64,000 bases of DNA from Paenibacillus spiritus (GTDB lineage Bacteria > Bacillota > Bacilli > Paenibacillales > Paenibacillaceae): the NCBI RefSeq assembly GCF_008710135.1, contig NZ_VYKK01000013.1, forward strand, positions 1 through 64,000, in the 5' to 3' direction. This document shows, piece by piece, positions 7,928 to 16,774 of the stretch. Both the position numbers and the translations under genes were made by a program. The notes beneath the pieces are model-generated. The model was given only the letters and a program-made list of their open reading frames with translations. It did no database searches and was not told the origin of the DNA. Position 1 is the stretch's first letter. Every line of letters begins with the position of its first letter.

Positions 7928-10330
7928 TTACGGCAGGAACAGCGCGCCTGCCGGAACCACTTCTTTCTTCTGGCTTGCGCTGCTCCACATCAGCGTCGCT
8001 TTGGCATCCCCCTGATTCTCATAGTATTCCACTTTCAAGTCGTACATCCGTCCTGCTTCCAGCGTAATGGTGCCATTGCGTTCCGTTCCGCTCTGTTTGA
8101 CCCAGCTGTCGATTACGGCCACGCCGTTCACAAAGACGCGGATGCCGTCATCGGACCAAGTGGAGAACGTATAGGTTTCACCGTACTTCGGCTTGATCTT
8201 CCCTGTCCATCGAACGGAGAAGAAGTCCGCCGGTACGGCCGCATCCGGAGATTTCAGGCGCCAGTTGTAATCCAGAACGCTCTCCTGTCTGGACATTACA
8301 GGCGCGCCGGAAAGATTCATGTTGTTGAAATACTCGCCGAGAAGTCCGTTAACCTCCGCCGCTTCCTTCCCGTCCGCTACCGTTAATTCCCCCGCAGAGG
8401 CCGGTTTTGAAACAACTGTCACCGGTTGTTCGATTATCGAAGCCGCGAGAGCAGGGAGGGCGGCAGGAGCAGGAGCCGCCGACTGTGCCGGCGCAGGCGT
8501 ACTTGTCGGCGCAGGTGTGCTTACCGGTGCAGGCGTACTTGTCGGCACAGGTGTGCTTACCGGCGCAGGCGTGCTTGTCGGCACAGGCGTGCTTGCCGGT
8601 GCAGGCGTGCTTGCCGGCGCAGGCGTGCTTGCCGGTGACGATGCCGCCGGCGCGGCCAGAGAGGCAGGAGCGGCGGTCTGTACGGTAAAGAATGCGCCGG
8701 ACGGAACGCTCTGCTTCGCCTGCTTGGCGCTCTGCCACATCAGGCGGAGTTTCGCATCGCCCGTATTGTCATAGTATTCCACTGTAAGATCATACAGCCG
8801 TCCCGCTTGAAGCGCGATCGTGCCGGAACGTTCCGTTCCGCTCTGGTTGTACCAGCTGTCGATTACCGTCTTGCCGTCGATACAGACTCGGATACCGTCG
8901 TCCGAGGCAGTGTAGAAGGTATACGTCTCGGAGTAGTTCGGCTTGATCTTACCCGTCCACCGGGCCGAGAAGTAATCGGACGGAACGCTGCCGCTCGCCG
9001 GGGACAGCTTGCCCCAGTTCATATCGATCTTGTCTTCGCTGCGAACCAGCACCGGCGATCCGGACAAGGTCATATTGGCATAGTACTGGGCTTGAAGACC
9101 ATTGACCGTCACCGGATTCGCAATGCTCTCCGGAGCCGGTACAGCTGTCGGTGTAGCCGACGGCTTCGGGGTCGCGGTCGGTGCGGGCGCGGCAAGTGCA
9201 GGCGTTGCTGCCGGTGTCGGCGTGACTGTTGGTGTCGGCATTGCTGCCGGTGTCGGCGTGGCTGCCGGTTTTGCAGCCAGCGCGGCCTCGGCCACATTTA
9301 TATATTCGTCCCGCGTCAGCGTATAGCTGTGATTCATAAAGTTCTTGATCGTTGACGCAGTGTTTTTTTCGTTCAGCAATTTGCCCCAGTTCATCATGAA
9401 TACATATTTGTTCTGGGAGGCGGACAGTACGGACGGATCGGGCATTTCCCCGTTCTCGCCAATGGCAACCGGCTTGCCGTTCGCCAGGCTGACCAGACTG
9501 TTGTAGTAGCTCTGCTTGAAATCATTGTCGTAAATATCAAGGGCCAGAATATCGACCTTGTCCGCGCCCGGATAGGTCTTCTCGATCGGATCGGACCAGG
9601 CGTTCGGTGCGTTCGGGCTCCAGACCCACAGCAGATTGTTCAGGCCGTGGTAATTAACGAAACGGTCATACATGATATTCCACAGGGCGGCAAAGTTGCT
9701 CTTCTGTCCCCACCAGAACCAGCCTCCGTTCATCTCATGATACGGACGCCACAGGACAGGAACGCCGGCATCGCGGAGGCTCTTCAGCGATACGGCTGCT
9801 GTGTCCAGGTCGGCGATCAGGCTGTTGTACTGACTCGTGCCTGGCGTTACATATTTATTGAATTCGGTCTGGCTGATCGACTTCTGGACATTGCCCCAGT
9901 CATTGCTGGTGCCCGGAAGCTTCTCGTGAAAGGTCATGGCGACAATGCCGCCCTTCTTATACGTCTGTGTCGCGCTCCAGACGATGTTCTTGCGCTGGGC
10001 CGCCGCCGCGGCTTCGCTCTGGCCGGAAATGGCGCCGAGCTCATAGCCGTGCAGCGCGGCGAACTGGCCGCTGCTGCTCTGCAGCTTGTTCAGGTATTCA
10101 TCGGGGCTCTCGAAATAATCGTGCTGGCCGCTCAGAATTCCTTTGCCGGAGATGGCGTTCAGGTAGCTGAGCAGTTTCACTGCGGCGGGGGATGCAGCGG
10201 AGTTGACCGGGTCCTGCGACGATGCGGCCCAGGCTCTTCCCGGGCTTGCCGGCGAGACCGGCAGCATGGACAGCAGCAGGACGATCGACAGCAGGGCAAC
10301 GGACAGACGACGAGTACGGTAAGACTTCAT
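7928..10330 (-). CDS. Secreted GH26 beta-mannanase-like enzyme with two PA14 domains and Pro/Thr linkers
   Basis: 800 residues: signal peptide (~1-35, ending in AWA), GH26 barrel (~45-350), Pro/Thr/Ala linker (~355-405), PA14 (~415-535), a second repetitive linker (~550-620) and a second PA14 (~665-800). Catalytic E199 lies in RPYHEMNGGWFWWG and E292 in IGENGEMPDP. The linkers are typical of extracellular modular glycosidases. AAAGGAAG lies 6 bases before the ATG and is part of a c-di-GMP-I riboswitch, so translation is likely ligand-controlled. This first gene of a three-hydrolase operon stands next to an EPS cluster that includes manC. Matrix remodelling or plant mannan degradation are the two plausible roles. 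Confidence 0.88.
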   Translation of the reverse strand: MKSYRTRRLSVALLSIVLLLSMLPVSPASPGRAWAASSQDPVNSAASPAAVKLLSYLNAISGKGILSGQHDYFESPDEYLNKLQSSSGQFAALHGYELGAISGQSEAAAAAQRKNIVWSATQTYKKGGIVAMTFHEKLPGTSNDWGNVQKSISQTEFNKYVTPGTSQYNSLIADLDTAAVSLKSLRDAGVPVLWRPYHEMNGGWFWWGQKSNFAALWNIMYDRFVNYHGLNNLLWVWSPNAPNAWSDPIEKTYPGADKVDILALDIYDNDFKQSYYNSLVSLANGKPVAIGENGEMPDPSVLSASQNKYVFMMNWGKLLNEKNTASTIKNFMNHSYTLTRDEYINVAEAALAAKPAATPTPAAMPTPTVTPTPAATPALAAPAPTATPKPSATPTAVPAPESIANPVTVNGLQAQYYANMTLSGSPVLVRSEDKIDMNWGKLSPASGSVPSDYFSARWTGKIKPNYSETYTFYTASDDGIRVCIDGKTVIDSWYNQSGTERSGTIALQAGRLYDLTVEYYDNTGDAKLRLMWQSAKQAKQSVPSGAFFTVQTAAPASLAAPAASSPASTPAPASTPAPASTPVPTSTPAPVSTPVPTSTPAPVSTPAPTSTPAPAQSAAPAPAALPALAASIIEQPVTVVSKPASAGELTVADGKEAAEVNGLLGEYFNNMNLSGAPVMSRQESVLDYNWRLKSPDAAVPADFFSVRWTGKIKPKYGETYTFSTWSDDGIRVFVNGVAVIDSWVKQSGTERNGTITLEAGRMYDLKVEYYENQGDAKATLMWSSASQKKEVVPAGALFLP
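8489..8634 (-). repeat. 18-bp coding tandem repeat (STPxPx linker)
   Basis: About eight consecutive 18-base units encode a six-residue motif S-T-P-A/V-P-A/V/T in the linker between the two PA14 domains. Units differ at only a few bases, so the tract can expand or contract without frameshift. Confidence 0.85.
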
Positions 10331-10336
10331 TTCACT

Positions 10337-10429
10337 CTTCCTTTCGGTAACCAGGCTGTCTTCTTATAGAGAAGACCCTTGGCTTTGCGTCCCTACCTCG
10401 CGATAGGTTTGCCTTTTCGTTGTGGAAGG
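10337..10429 (-). promoter_or_regulatory. Cyclic di-GMP-I (GEMM-I) riboswitch
   Basis: Read on the minus strand the leader contains the invariant blocks of the class: AGGCAAACC, GGGACGCAAAGCC, a variable stem (GTCTTC/GAAGAC) and GGTTACCG, in the right order and spacing. The strand CTTCC (10424-10428) can pair with GGAAG (10337-10341), which is the ribosome binding site of the hydrolase gene starting at 10330. This suggests that c-di-GMP binding closes the site and lowers translation. The class is seen directly; the direction of control is inferred. Confidence 0.9.
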
Positions 10430-10507
10430 AGAATCCCTTCTTACCGTACTTATCGACAATCTTTTCGACCGCTTGAACCCTTCACGAACATACCAAGCCA
10501 AAATTGA

Positions 10508-10536
10508 ATCTTAAGCCCTGTTTGAACGTTCTCCAA
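10508..10536 (-). promoter_or_regulatory. Candidate promoter of the glycoside-hydrolase operon
   Basis: TTGGAG (10531-10536) and TAAGAT (10508-10513) on the minus strand are separated by 17 bases, and would start a leader of ~170 bases containing the riboswitch. There is no obvious terminator after manC, so read-through from the EPS operon is an alternative. Confidence 0.4.
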
Positions 10537-10560
10537 ATCGGTTAAATTAGTTAGTTTGGT

Positions 10561-11934
10561 CTAAGAGATGAACTGTTGGAGTTCAATGTCTTCCCAGTCC
10601 AGCGTAATCCGGATATTGTCTTCTTCGACAAGCTCCGAGCCTCTCTGCACCTCGATCAGCTCGACGTCGGTCAGAGCCAGAATGCTGTGCTTGGTCCCCT
10701 CCGGGATGCGGACGACATCGCCTGCGCGGACCGTATGCATCCGCTCGTTGAGAATCACGCTCGCTTCTCCGCTGACAATCGTCCAGATCTCGCTCCGTTT
10801 GCGGTGCAGCTGGTAGCTGATGTTCTTGCCTTCCCCGATAAAAATCCGCTTCGTCAGCACTTCGCTGCCTTCGTCGTATTTGACATAATCAATGACGCGG
10901 TAGTGTCCCCAGCGCCGCTCTTCGTACATGGGACGCTGCTCGCTGCCCTTCAGCACTTCCTTGATTCGCGGACTCTCGGACTTGGAAGTGACCAGAATAC
11001 CATCGGGGCTTGCCGCTACAATCAGGTCCTTGGCGCCGATCACGGTGATCGGGATATCCAGTTCATTGATGAGGCAGCTGGATGCGGAATCCTCCGTCAG
11101 CAGGCCCCGGCCAAGCTGATTGCTCGCCATCTCCTCAGTCAGCGTATTCCAGGTGCCGAGATCCTTCCAGAAGCCGTCGTACGGGCGAACCACGATATTC
11201 TCTTCCTTCTCGACCACTTCGTAATCGAAGCTGATGGACGGCAGCAGCTTATACTGCTTCTGCATCTCCTCGTAGTTGAGCGGAAGGCCCTTGCTCTGGA
11301 GGATATCCAGCAGATACCCGAGTTTAAAAGCAAAGACGCCGCAGTTCCACAGCGCGCCCTGCCCGATCAGCTCTTCGGCCTGCGCGCGTTCCGGCTTCTC
11401 CTGGAAGTGGCTAACTCTCCGGTAGGCGTCGTCGGCCGCGCCCTCGGATACGGGGATAATGTAGCCGTATTTCTCGGAGGCGAGCTCCGGAACAACCCCC
11501 ATCAGCGCCAGGTTGGCTCCGCTGGTGTCCATCGTCTGCTGGAGACTTGCCACCGTCTCGAAGAAGGAAGCCTCGACGTAAGGGTCCACGGGAAGAATCG
11601 CCACGGTCTCATCCGGCATCACGCCGGCCACCGAGTACAGATAAGAAGCGGTCAATGCGATGGCAGGGAAGGTATCCCGGCGCTCCGGTTCGACTATGAT
11701 CGGCACCTCCGGCCCGAGCTGGCTCTGAATCATCTCCACCTGCCCGCGCCCCGTCGCCAGGAAGGAATGCTCTGCGAGTCCCGTCTCGGCAAGCTGGCGC
11801 CAGACGCGCTGCACCATCGATTCGGGCTCGCCCTGCGGACTGCGCAGCACCTTAAGGAATTGTTTGGACCTGGAGTCGTTGGACAGGGGCCACAGCCGTT
11901 TTCCCGAACCGCCAGACAAAAGTACCAGTTTCAT
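10561..11934 (-). CDS. manC: Mannose-1-phosphate guanylyltransferase (ManC/CpsB type)
   Basis: 457 residues, cytoplasmic. It makes GDP-mannose from GTP and mannose-1-phosphate. The N-terminal nucleotidyltransferase motif is complete (GGSGKRLWPLS followed by KQFL, residues 8-27). Residues ~335-450 form a cupin domain with HRKRSEIW and PEGTKHS, as in the bifunctional guanylyltransferase/mannose-6-phosphate isomerase type. It is the last gene of the EPS operon, 39 bases after ugd, and implies mannose or a GDP-mannose-derived sugar such as fucose in the polymer. No gmd/fcl pair is in the window. Confidence 0.93.
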   Translation of the reverse strand: MKLVLLSGGSGKRLWPLSNDSRSKQFLKVLRSPQGEPESMVQRVWRQLAETGLAEHSFLATGRGQVEMIQSQLGPEVPIIVEPERRDTFPAIALTASYLYSVAGVMPDETVAILPVDPYVEASFFETVASLQQTMDTSGANLALMGVVPELASEKYGYIIPVSEGAADDAYRRVSHFQEKPERAQAEELIGQGALWNCGVFAFKLGYLLDILQSKGLPLNYEEMQKQYKLLPSISFDYEVVEKEENIVVRPYDGFWKDLGTWNTLTEEMASNQLGRGLLTEDSASSCLINELDIPITVIGAKDLIVAASPDGILVTSKSESPRIKEVLKGSEQRPMYEERRWGHYRVIDYVKYDEGSEVLTKRIFIGEGKNISYQLHRKRSEIWTIVSGEASVILNERMHTVRAGDVVRIPEGTKHSILALTDVELIEVQRGSELVEEDNIRITLDWEDIELQQFIS

Positions 11935-11973
11935 AAGTGAACCCTCCCCTTGGAATATGTGAATGCGGATAAA

Positions 11974-13311
11974 TTACAGCGCGGTTGCCATCGGCGAGTA
12001 GCCGCTAAGACCGCCGAGCGACGGACGGCCGACGGAATGATACTCCAGGCCGGTGCCTTCGATCTGCGCTTTGGTATACAGGTTGCGGCCGTCGATCAGG
12101 ATCGGGCGGCGCATGGTGGAGGCCATCTTGGCCAGGTCAATATCCTTGAAGACACTCCAGTCGGTCAGCAGCGTTACGGCATCGCTGCCCTCCGCCGCTT
12201 CTTCCGGAAGGGTGCACCAGCGGATCTGCGGGTGGTCATACTGCTTGCGGAAGTTGTCCGCGGCGATCGGGTCGAACACCTTGACGATGGCGCCTTCCTT
12301 GACCAGCGCTTCGACAATCTCGCGGGCCGGCGATTCGCGCACGTCGTCGGTGTTCGGCTTGAAGGCCAGCCCCCAGACGCCGACCATGGCGCCCGCCAGG
12401 GAGCCGATGGATTCGTGCAGCTTGTCAAGGATCATGAACCGCTGGTCCGTATTGACCTCGACGACCGATTTCAGCAGCTTGAATTCATAATCCACGTTGC
12501 CGGCGATCTGTATGAGCGCCTTCGTGTCCTTCGGGAAGCAGGAACCGCCGTAGCCGATGCCCGCCTGGAGGAAGGAAGAGCCGATGCGCTTGTCGAGCCC
12601 CATGCCCTCGGCGACTTCGGTTACATCGGCGCCGACCTTCTCGCAAATATTCGCGATCTCGTTGATGAATGAGATCTTCGTCGCGAGGAAGGCGTTCGAC
12701 GCGTACTTAATCATCTCCGCGCTGCGGATGTCGGTAACGACGATCTTGTCCGTGAAGCCTTGGTGCAATTCGCGCATCACCGGCTCCACTTTCGGATTGT
12801 CGATGCCGATGATAATACGGTCAGGATGGAGCGTGTCGCGGATCGCGGAGCCTTCCCGCAGGAATTCCGGCGCGGAGACGATATCGAACGGATGCGGCGT
12901 ATTGGCGGCGATGATCTGCCGGATCTTCTCGTTCGTGCCGACCGGCACGGTCGATTTGGTCATAATGATTTTGTAGCCGTCCATGGCCTGCCCGACTTCC
13001 GCCGCGGCGTTCTCGATGTATTCCAGATTCGCTTCCCCGCTCGGCAGGGAAGGCGTTCCGACTGCCAGAATGACGATATCGGAACGGCGAACCGACTCTC
13101 CGAGATCGGAAGAGAAGGCCAGGCGCCCTTCGCGGAGATTCATTTCGATCAAGGCCTCGATGCCCGGCTCATAGATGGGGGACTCCATCTGATTGAGCTT
13201 GGCGATCTTCTCCTCGTCCTTATCGACACACACCACATGATTGCCATTGAGCGTAAAGCATACGCCGGACACGAGTCCTACATAACCGGTACCGATCACC
13301 GTCAGCTTCAT
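11974..13311 (-). CDS. ugd: UDP-glucose 6-dehydrogenase
   Basis: 445 residues, cytoplasmic. It oxidises UDP-glucose to UDP-glucuronate with two NAD+. The Rossmann motif GTGYVGLVSG is at the N-terminus. The catalytic cysteine lies in GSCFPKDTKAL near residue 260, and a C-terminal UDP-binding domain follows. It starts 4 bases after the stop of the preceding glycosyltransferase gene, so they are co-transcribed. It supplies a uronic acid, so the polymer should be acidic. It would draw on UDP-glucose made by GalU in the same cluster. Confidence 0.94.
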   Translation of the reverse strand: MKLTVIGTGYVGLVSGVCFTLNGNHVVCVDKDEEKIAKLNQMESPIYEPGIEALIEMNLREGRLAFSSDLGESVRRSDIVILAVGTPSLPSGEANLEYIENAAAEVGQAMDGYKIIMTKSTVPVGTNEKIRQIIAANTPHPFDIVSAPEFLREGSAIRDTLHPDRIIIGIDNPKVEPVMRELHQGFTDKIVVTDIRSAEMIKYASNAFLATKISFINEIANICEKVGADVTEVAEGMGLDKRIGSSFLQAGIGYGGSCFPKDTKALIQIAGNVDYEFKLLKSVVEVNTDQRFMILDKLHESIGSLAGAMVGVWGLAFKPNTDDVRESPAREIVEALVKEGAIVKVFDPIAADNFRKQYDHPQIRWCTLPEEAAEGSDAVTLLTDWSVFKDIDLAKMASTMRRPILIDGRNLYTKAQIEGTGLEYHSVGRPSLGGLSGYSPMATAL

Positions 13312-13315
13312 ACCC

Positions 13316-14416
13316 TCATCCTCCTTTTAGAAAGTTCACATAAGCCTGCTCGACGTACTGCTTGAACCGGACCCGGAAGGCCCCTTCGTCGAATTTGCGG
13401 GCATGATTGATGATTCCACCGATATCCCACGGATACCGCTCCACCTCTTGAATGGCCTCGAGCAGATCCTCCACTTCCTGGCGCTTGAAGAATACGCCGT
13501 TGACATGGGGAACAATGGTGTCCAGCGCCCCTCCCGCCTGGTAGGCGATTACCGGACGTCCGGCTGCGTTCGCTTCCAGCGGCGTAATGCCGAAATCCTC
13601 TTCGCCCGGGAAAATAAAGGCGCGGCACTGGGCCATCAGCCCGGTTACCTGCTCATCCTCCAGCCGGCCCAGGAAGGAGACATTGCCTTTGGCCATGCCT
13701 TCCAGTCGCTTACGGTCCGGCCCGTCTCCGACGATGTACAGCTTCAGCCCGTTGCGGTTGAATGCTTCTACCGCAAGGTCGATCCGCTTGTAGGACACCA
13801 GCCGCGAGACGATCAGATAGTAGTCTCCGATGGACGAAGAGCTGCTGAACCGCGAGGTGTTGATCGGCGGGAAGATGACATCGGCGTCGCGGTGATAGTA
13901 ATTGCGGATCCGGGTCTTGACGACCGAGGAGTTCGCGACGAACTGGTTGACGTTCTTGGAGGTCCGCTGATCCCACATTTTGAGCTGCTGCATGTAGAGC
14001 TTCAGCACTCTTTTGAACAATCCGGAATTGGACTGGCGCTCCATGTACGTGTCATAGTCCCAGGCAAAGCGCATCGGAGTATGACAGTAGCAGAGATGGA
14101 AGGTGTGCTTGGGCACCTGAATGCTCTTCATGAAGGCGCTGCTGGAGCTCAGAACGATATCGAATCCGCTGAAGTCCAGGTCCTTGATGGCCATCGGGTA
14201 CAGCGGCAGCACATTCTTGAAATTGCTCTTCACGCCCGGAATCTTCTGCAGCCAGGAGGCCCGGATATCCGCGTCCTTCAGGTTCTCGGTGAGGCGGCTT
14301 CCGTTGAAGACGGTCGTATAGATCGGAGCCTCCGGGTACATGTGATGGAAGACCTCCACCACCCGTTCCGCTCCGCCCATCTGGATTAAATAGTCATGCG
14401 CGATCGCTATTTTCAT
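13316..14416 (-). CDS. GT4-family glycosyltransferase
   Basis: 366 residues from the ATG behind GAGGATG; the frame is open upstream but has no binding site. GT-B fold, retaining. The N-terminal MKIAIAHDYLIQMGGAERVV segment and the C-terminal EEDFGITPLEANAAG donor-site motif (E-x7-E) are typical of GDP-mannose-using GT4 enzymes. It probably adds one sugar to the lipid-linked repeat at the inner membrane face. Mannosyl transfer is an inference from its closeness to manC and from the motif style. Confidence 0.85.
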   Translation of the reverse strand: MKIAIAHDYLIQMGGAERVVEVFHHMYPEAPIYTTVFNGSRLTENLKDADIRASWLQKIPGVKSNFKNVLPLYPMAIKDLDFSGFDIVLSSSSAFMKSIQVPKHTFHLCYCHTPMRFAWDYDTYMERQSNSGLFKRVLKLYMQQLKMWDQRTSKNVNQFVANSSVVKTRIRNYYHRDADVIFPPINTSRFSSSSSIGDYYLIVSRLVSYKRIDLAVEAFNRNGLKLYIVGDGPDRKRLEGMAKGNVSFLGRLEDEQVTGLMAQCRAFIFPGEEDFGITPLEANAAGRPVIAYQAGGALDTIVPHVNGVFFKRQEVEDLLEAIQEVERYPWDIGGIINHARKFDEGAFRVRFKQYVEQAYVNFLKGG

Positions 14417-14451
14417 GTAAATCATCCTCAATGTTTGATGGAGCAATGGGC

Positions 14452-15594
14452 TTAAGAAGATGCCGCCAGCAAACCTTTGTAGTAGTCGACGATATCCCGG
14501 ACCGTATTCTCAATGACAAAATGCTCCTTCACCCGCTTCATGCCGTTCTCCGCCATGACCTGCCGTTCTGCCGGATGGTCCAGCATCCAGCGGATCGACT
14601 GCGCCAGCACCTGCGGATCGCCGGGGGTAATCAGCATTCCCGTCTCGCCGGGCACGACGGTCTCCCGCGGCCCGCCTTCATTGGAGGCGATGACCGGCAG
14701 GCCGGCCGCCATGCCCTCGACAATCACCTGGCCGAACGGCTCCGGCGTGATCGAGGTGTGCACGAGCAGATCGGCCTTCTGCATCAGCCCCTGGATGTCT
14801 TCGACATGGCCCAGGAGCCGGACATTGCTCAGGCCGTCCCGCTCGATCTGGTCGAGCAGCCGCTGCTTGTAGGCGTCCTCGCCGAACAGCGCATCCCCGG
14901 CCAGCCAGAAATGCACCTCCGGCCGGTCTTTGAACGATTGGGCCGCTTCCAGCAGAACGTGCTGGCCTTTCCATTCGGCGAGCCGCCCTACGAGCAGGAC
15001 GTTGAAGTTCTCGCCGCTGCGGCTTGGCACGGCCGCGCCGATTGCCTTGGCGAAGGCGGAGTAGACGACCAGCGTCTTCTTCGTCTTCGGCAGCTCAAGC
15101 GCGCTGAGCGTGGACTGGCTGTTCGCGATGACGCCGTTCGGAAGCATTCTCGACATCAGCCGGATGCCCTTGGCGACTGCGGGCTTCAAATACGGAGCGC
15201 CGATATGATCCCGGATATGCCAGATCAGCGGCAGTCCCGCGGTCTTCGCTGCGACGGCTCCGTAAATGGCTGATTTCAGCGAGTTGGTATGCACGGCCGC
15301 CACTCCCTCCTGCTTCAGCAGCGGAGCCAGCCGGCGTCCGTAGGCGAGCAGCTTCAGCGCAGCCGCCGGCGCTCCGAAATTAACCGCATTGCGGTTCCGG
15401 TTGCGGATCTCGTCGTCCAGCGGAACGATGCGGACGTCGATGCCTTTCTCCCGCAGCCGGTCGGCGAGCGCGCCTTCCTCCGCCAGAATGACCAGCGGAT
15501 CTACCTGACTGCCGATATGGGTCAGGATGTTGAACAGCGCGACTTCCCCGCCGCTCCATCTAGCCGTGTGATCGATATACGCGATCCTCATCAT
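14452..15594 (-). CDS. GT4-family glycosyltransferase
   Basis: 380 residues. GT-B fold with an N-terminal acceptor-side motif (HTARWSGGEVALFN), a central LLVGRLAEWKGQHVLLEA strand-helix and the donor-site signature PEPFGQVIVEGMAAG (E-x7-E). The start is the ATG behind AAAGGAGG, and the gene overlaps its upstream neighbour by 35 bases, a sign of translational coupling. It is likely responsible for one linkage of the EPS repeat. Donor and acceptor cannot be read from sequence. Confidence 0.85.
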   Translation of the reverse strand: MMRIAYIDHTARWSGGEVALFNILTHIGSQVDPLVILAEEGALADRLREKGIDVRIVPLDDEIRNRNRNAVNFGAPAAALKLLAYGRRLAPLLKQEGVAAVHTNSLKSAIYGAVAAKTAGLPLIWHIRDHIGAPYLKPAVAKGIRLMSRMLPNGVIANSQSTLSALELPKTKKTLVVYSAFAKAIGAAVPSRSGENFNVLLVGRLAEWKGQHVLLEAAQSFKDRPEVHFWLAGDALFGEDAYKQRLLDQIERDGLSNVRLLGHVEDIQGLMQKADLLVHTSITPEPFGQVIVEGMAAGLPVIASNEGGPRETVVPGETGMLITPGDPQVLAQSIRWMLDHPAERQVMAENGMKRVKEHFVIENTVRDIVDYYKGLLAASS

Positions 15595-16774
15595 CCTGCA
15601 TCCCTCCTTTTCCCAGAACTTCTGCGAATATTTCTTCCACACCGTCGGCCACATGCGGCCAGGTGTATCTCTCCAGCACATGCTCCCGGCATTCGTCCCG
15701 GCTCGGGAGCTGCTTGCGGTTGCCGAGCATCTTCAAGATGCCGGCCGCCATGTCTTCCGCCTTCAATCCGTCGAAGAGAAGCTCCGGCCGGAAATTCCGC
15801 AGAATCTCCTTGTTGCCGCCGATCGGCGTCGCCATGACCGGCAGTCCGCTCGACAGCGCCTCGACGGTGATGAGTCCGAAGCCTTCCAGCGCCTGGGAAG
15901 GGACAACGAACAGGTCGGCTGCCTGGTAATACGCCGGCAGCTCATGGTCCGGCACATAGCCGAGCAGCCGAACCTTCCCTCTAAGACCGTAATCGGCGAT
16001 GCGCTCTTCCAGCTCTCCCCGAAGCGGCCCCTTGCCGCCAATCAGGAGAATGGTATTGGGGAAGCGCTCCGATACGGTGCGCCAGGCTTCGAGCAGTTGC
16101 AGCAGCCCCATCCGGTTGACAAGCCTTCTTACGGTCAGCACCGTAGTGGCGCCTTCCGGCAGGTTCAGCATGCGGCGGGCCGCCAGCCGGTTCGTCCCGG
16201 GTATGAAGCGGTCCACATTGGCTGCGCCCGGTATAATCGTAATCCGGTCGAGCGGAATGCCGTGCAGGCGGTGGAGAATGTCCCGGAAGGTCTCGCTCAG
16301 CACGATAAAATGATCCGCCAGCTTGTAAGCCTTCCGTTCGATACTCTTCGCGATGGTCGTCTTGACCCGGTGCTTGATGCCCTGGCCTTCAATCTTCATC
16401 TCTTCATTCCAGGGGCCGTGGAACGTCATCACCACCGGAATGCCGCGCTTCTTCGCTTCAATCGCCGGTCCGATGCCGTAAGGGGCAAAATGCGAATACA
16501 GGATGTCGATCTGTCCCGCGTTCATCAGGTCCGCCGCTTTGCGCTGAAAGGAATCTCTGCGCTTCCAGATGCTCTCCCGGGGATCGCCGGCATTATGGAT
16601 GGTCAGACCCTCCGGCGTAGACGGCGTCTCCGGACTGCAGATCAAGGCGTGGACACGGGCCCGCGTAGAGAGCTCTTCGCAGATGGACTTGAAATAGGTA
16701 TTCAGTCCGCCCGGCTGCACCGAGGGCCAGCTCAGTCCGGTTGCCATGATGTTCAGTTCATCTTTGTACGGCAT
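15560..16774 (-). CDS. GT4-family glycosyltransferase
   Basis: 404 residues from the ATG behind GAGAGGGAAG. The N-terminal PGGLNTYFKSICEEL motif and the donor-site motif EGFGLITVEALSSG (E-x7-E, ~315-330) mark a GT4 enzyme. It is the middle one of three GT4 genes in a row. Overlaps of 17 bases with the GT2 gene before it and 35 bases with the GT4 gene after it indicate a tightly coupled operon. It acts at the cytoplasmic membrane face on the undecaprenyl-linked repeat. Confidence 0.85.
   Translation of the reverse strand: MPYKDELNIMATGLSWPSVQPGGLNTYFKSICEELSTRARVHALICSPETPSTPEGLTIHNAGDPRESIWKRRDSFQRKAADLMNAGQIDILYSHFAPYGIGPAIEAKKRGIPVVMTFHGPWNEEMKIEGQGIKHRVKTTIAKSIERKAYKLADHFIVLSETFRDILHRLHGIPLDRITIIPGAANVDRFIPGTNRLAARRMLNLPEGATTVLTVRRLVNRMGLLQLLEAWRTVSERFPNTILLIGGKGPLRGELEERIADYGLRGKVRLLGYVPDHELPAYYQAADLFVVPSQALEGFGLITVEALSSGLPVMATPIGGNKEILRNFRPELLFDGLKAEDMAAGILKMLGNRKQLPSRDECREHVLERYTWPHVADGVEEIFAEVLGKGGMQDDEDRVYRSHG

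Noticed and set aside
8489..8634. Possible CRISPR array (regular short repeats)
   Set aside because: Units are contiguous 18-mers without spacers and in frame as a Pro/Thr linker.
10524..10531. GAACGTTC as a LexA box upstream of the hydrolase operon
   Set aside because: The LexA pattern needs CGAAC-N4-GTTCG; this is only a short 8-base palindrome.
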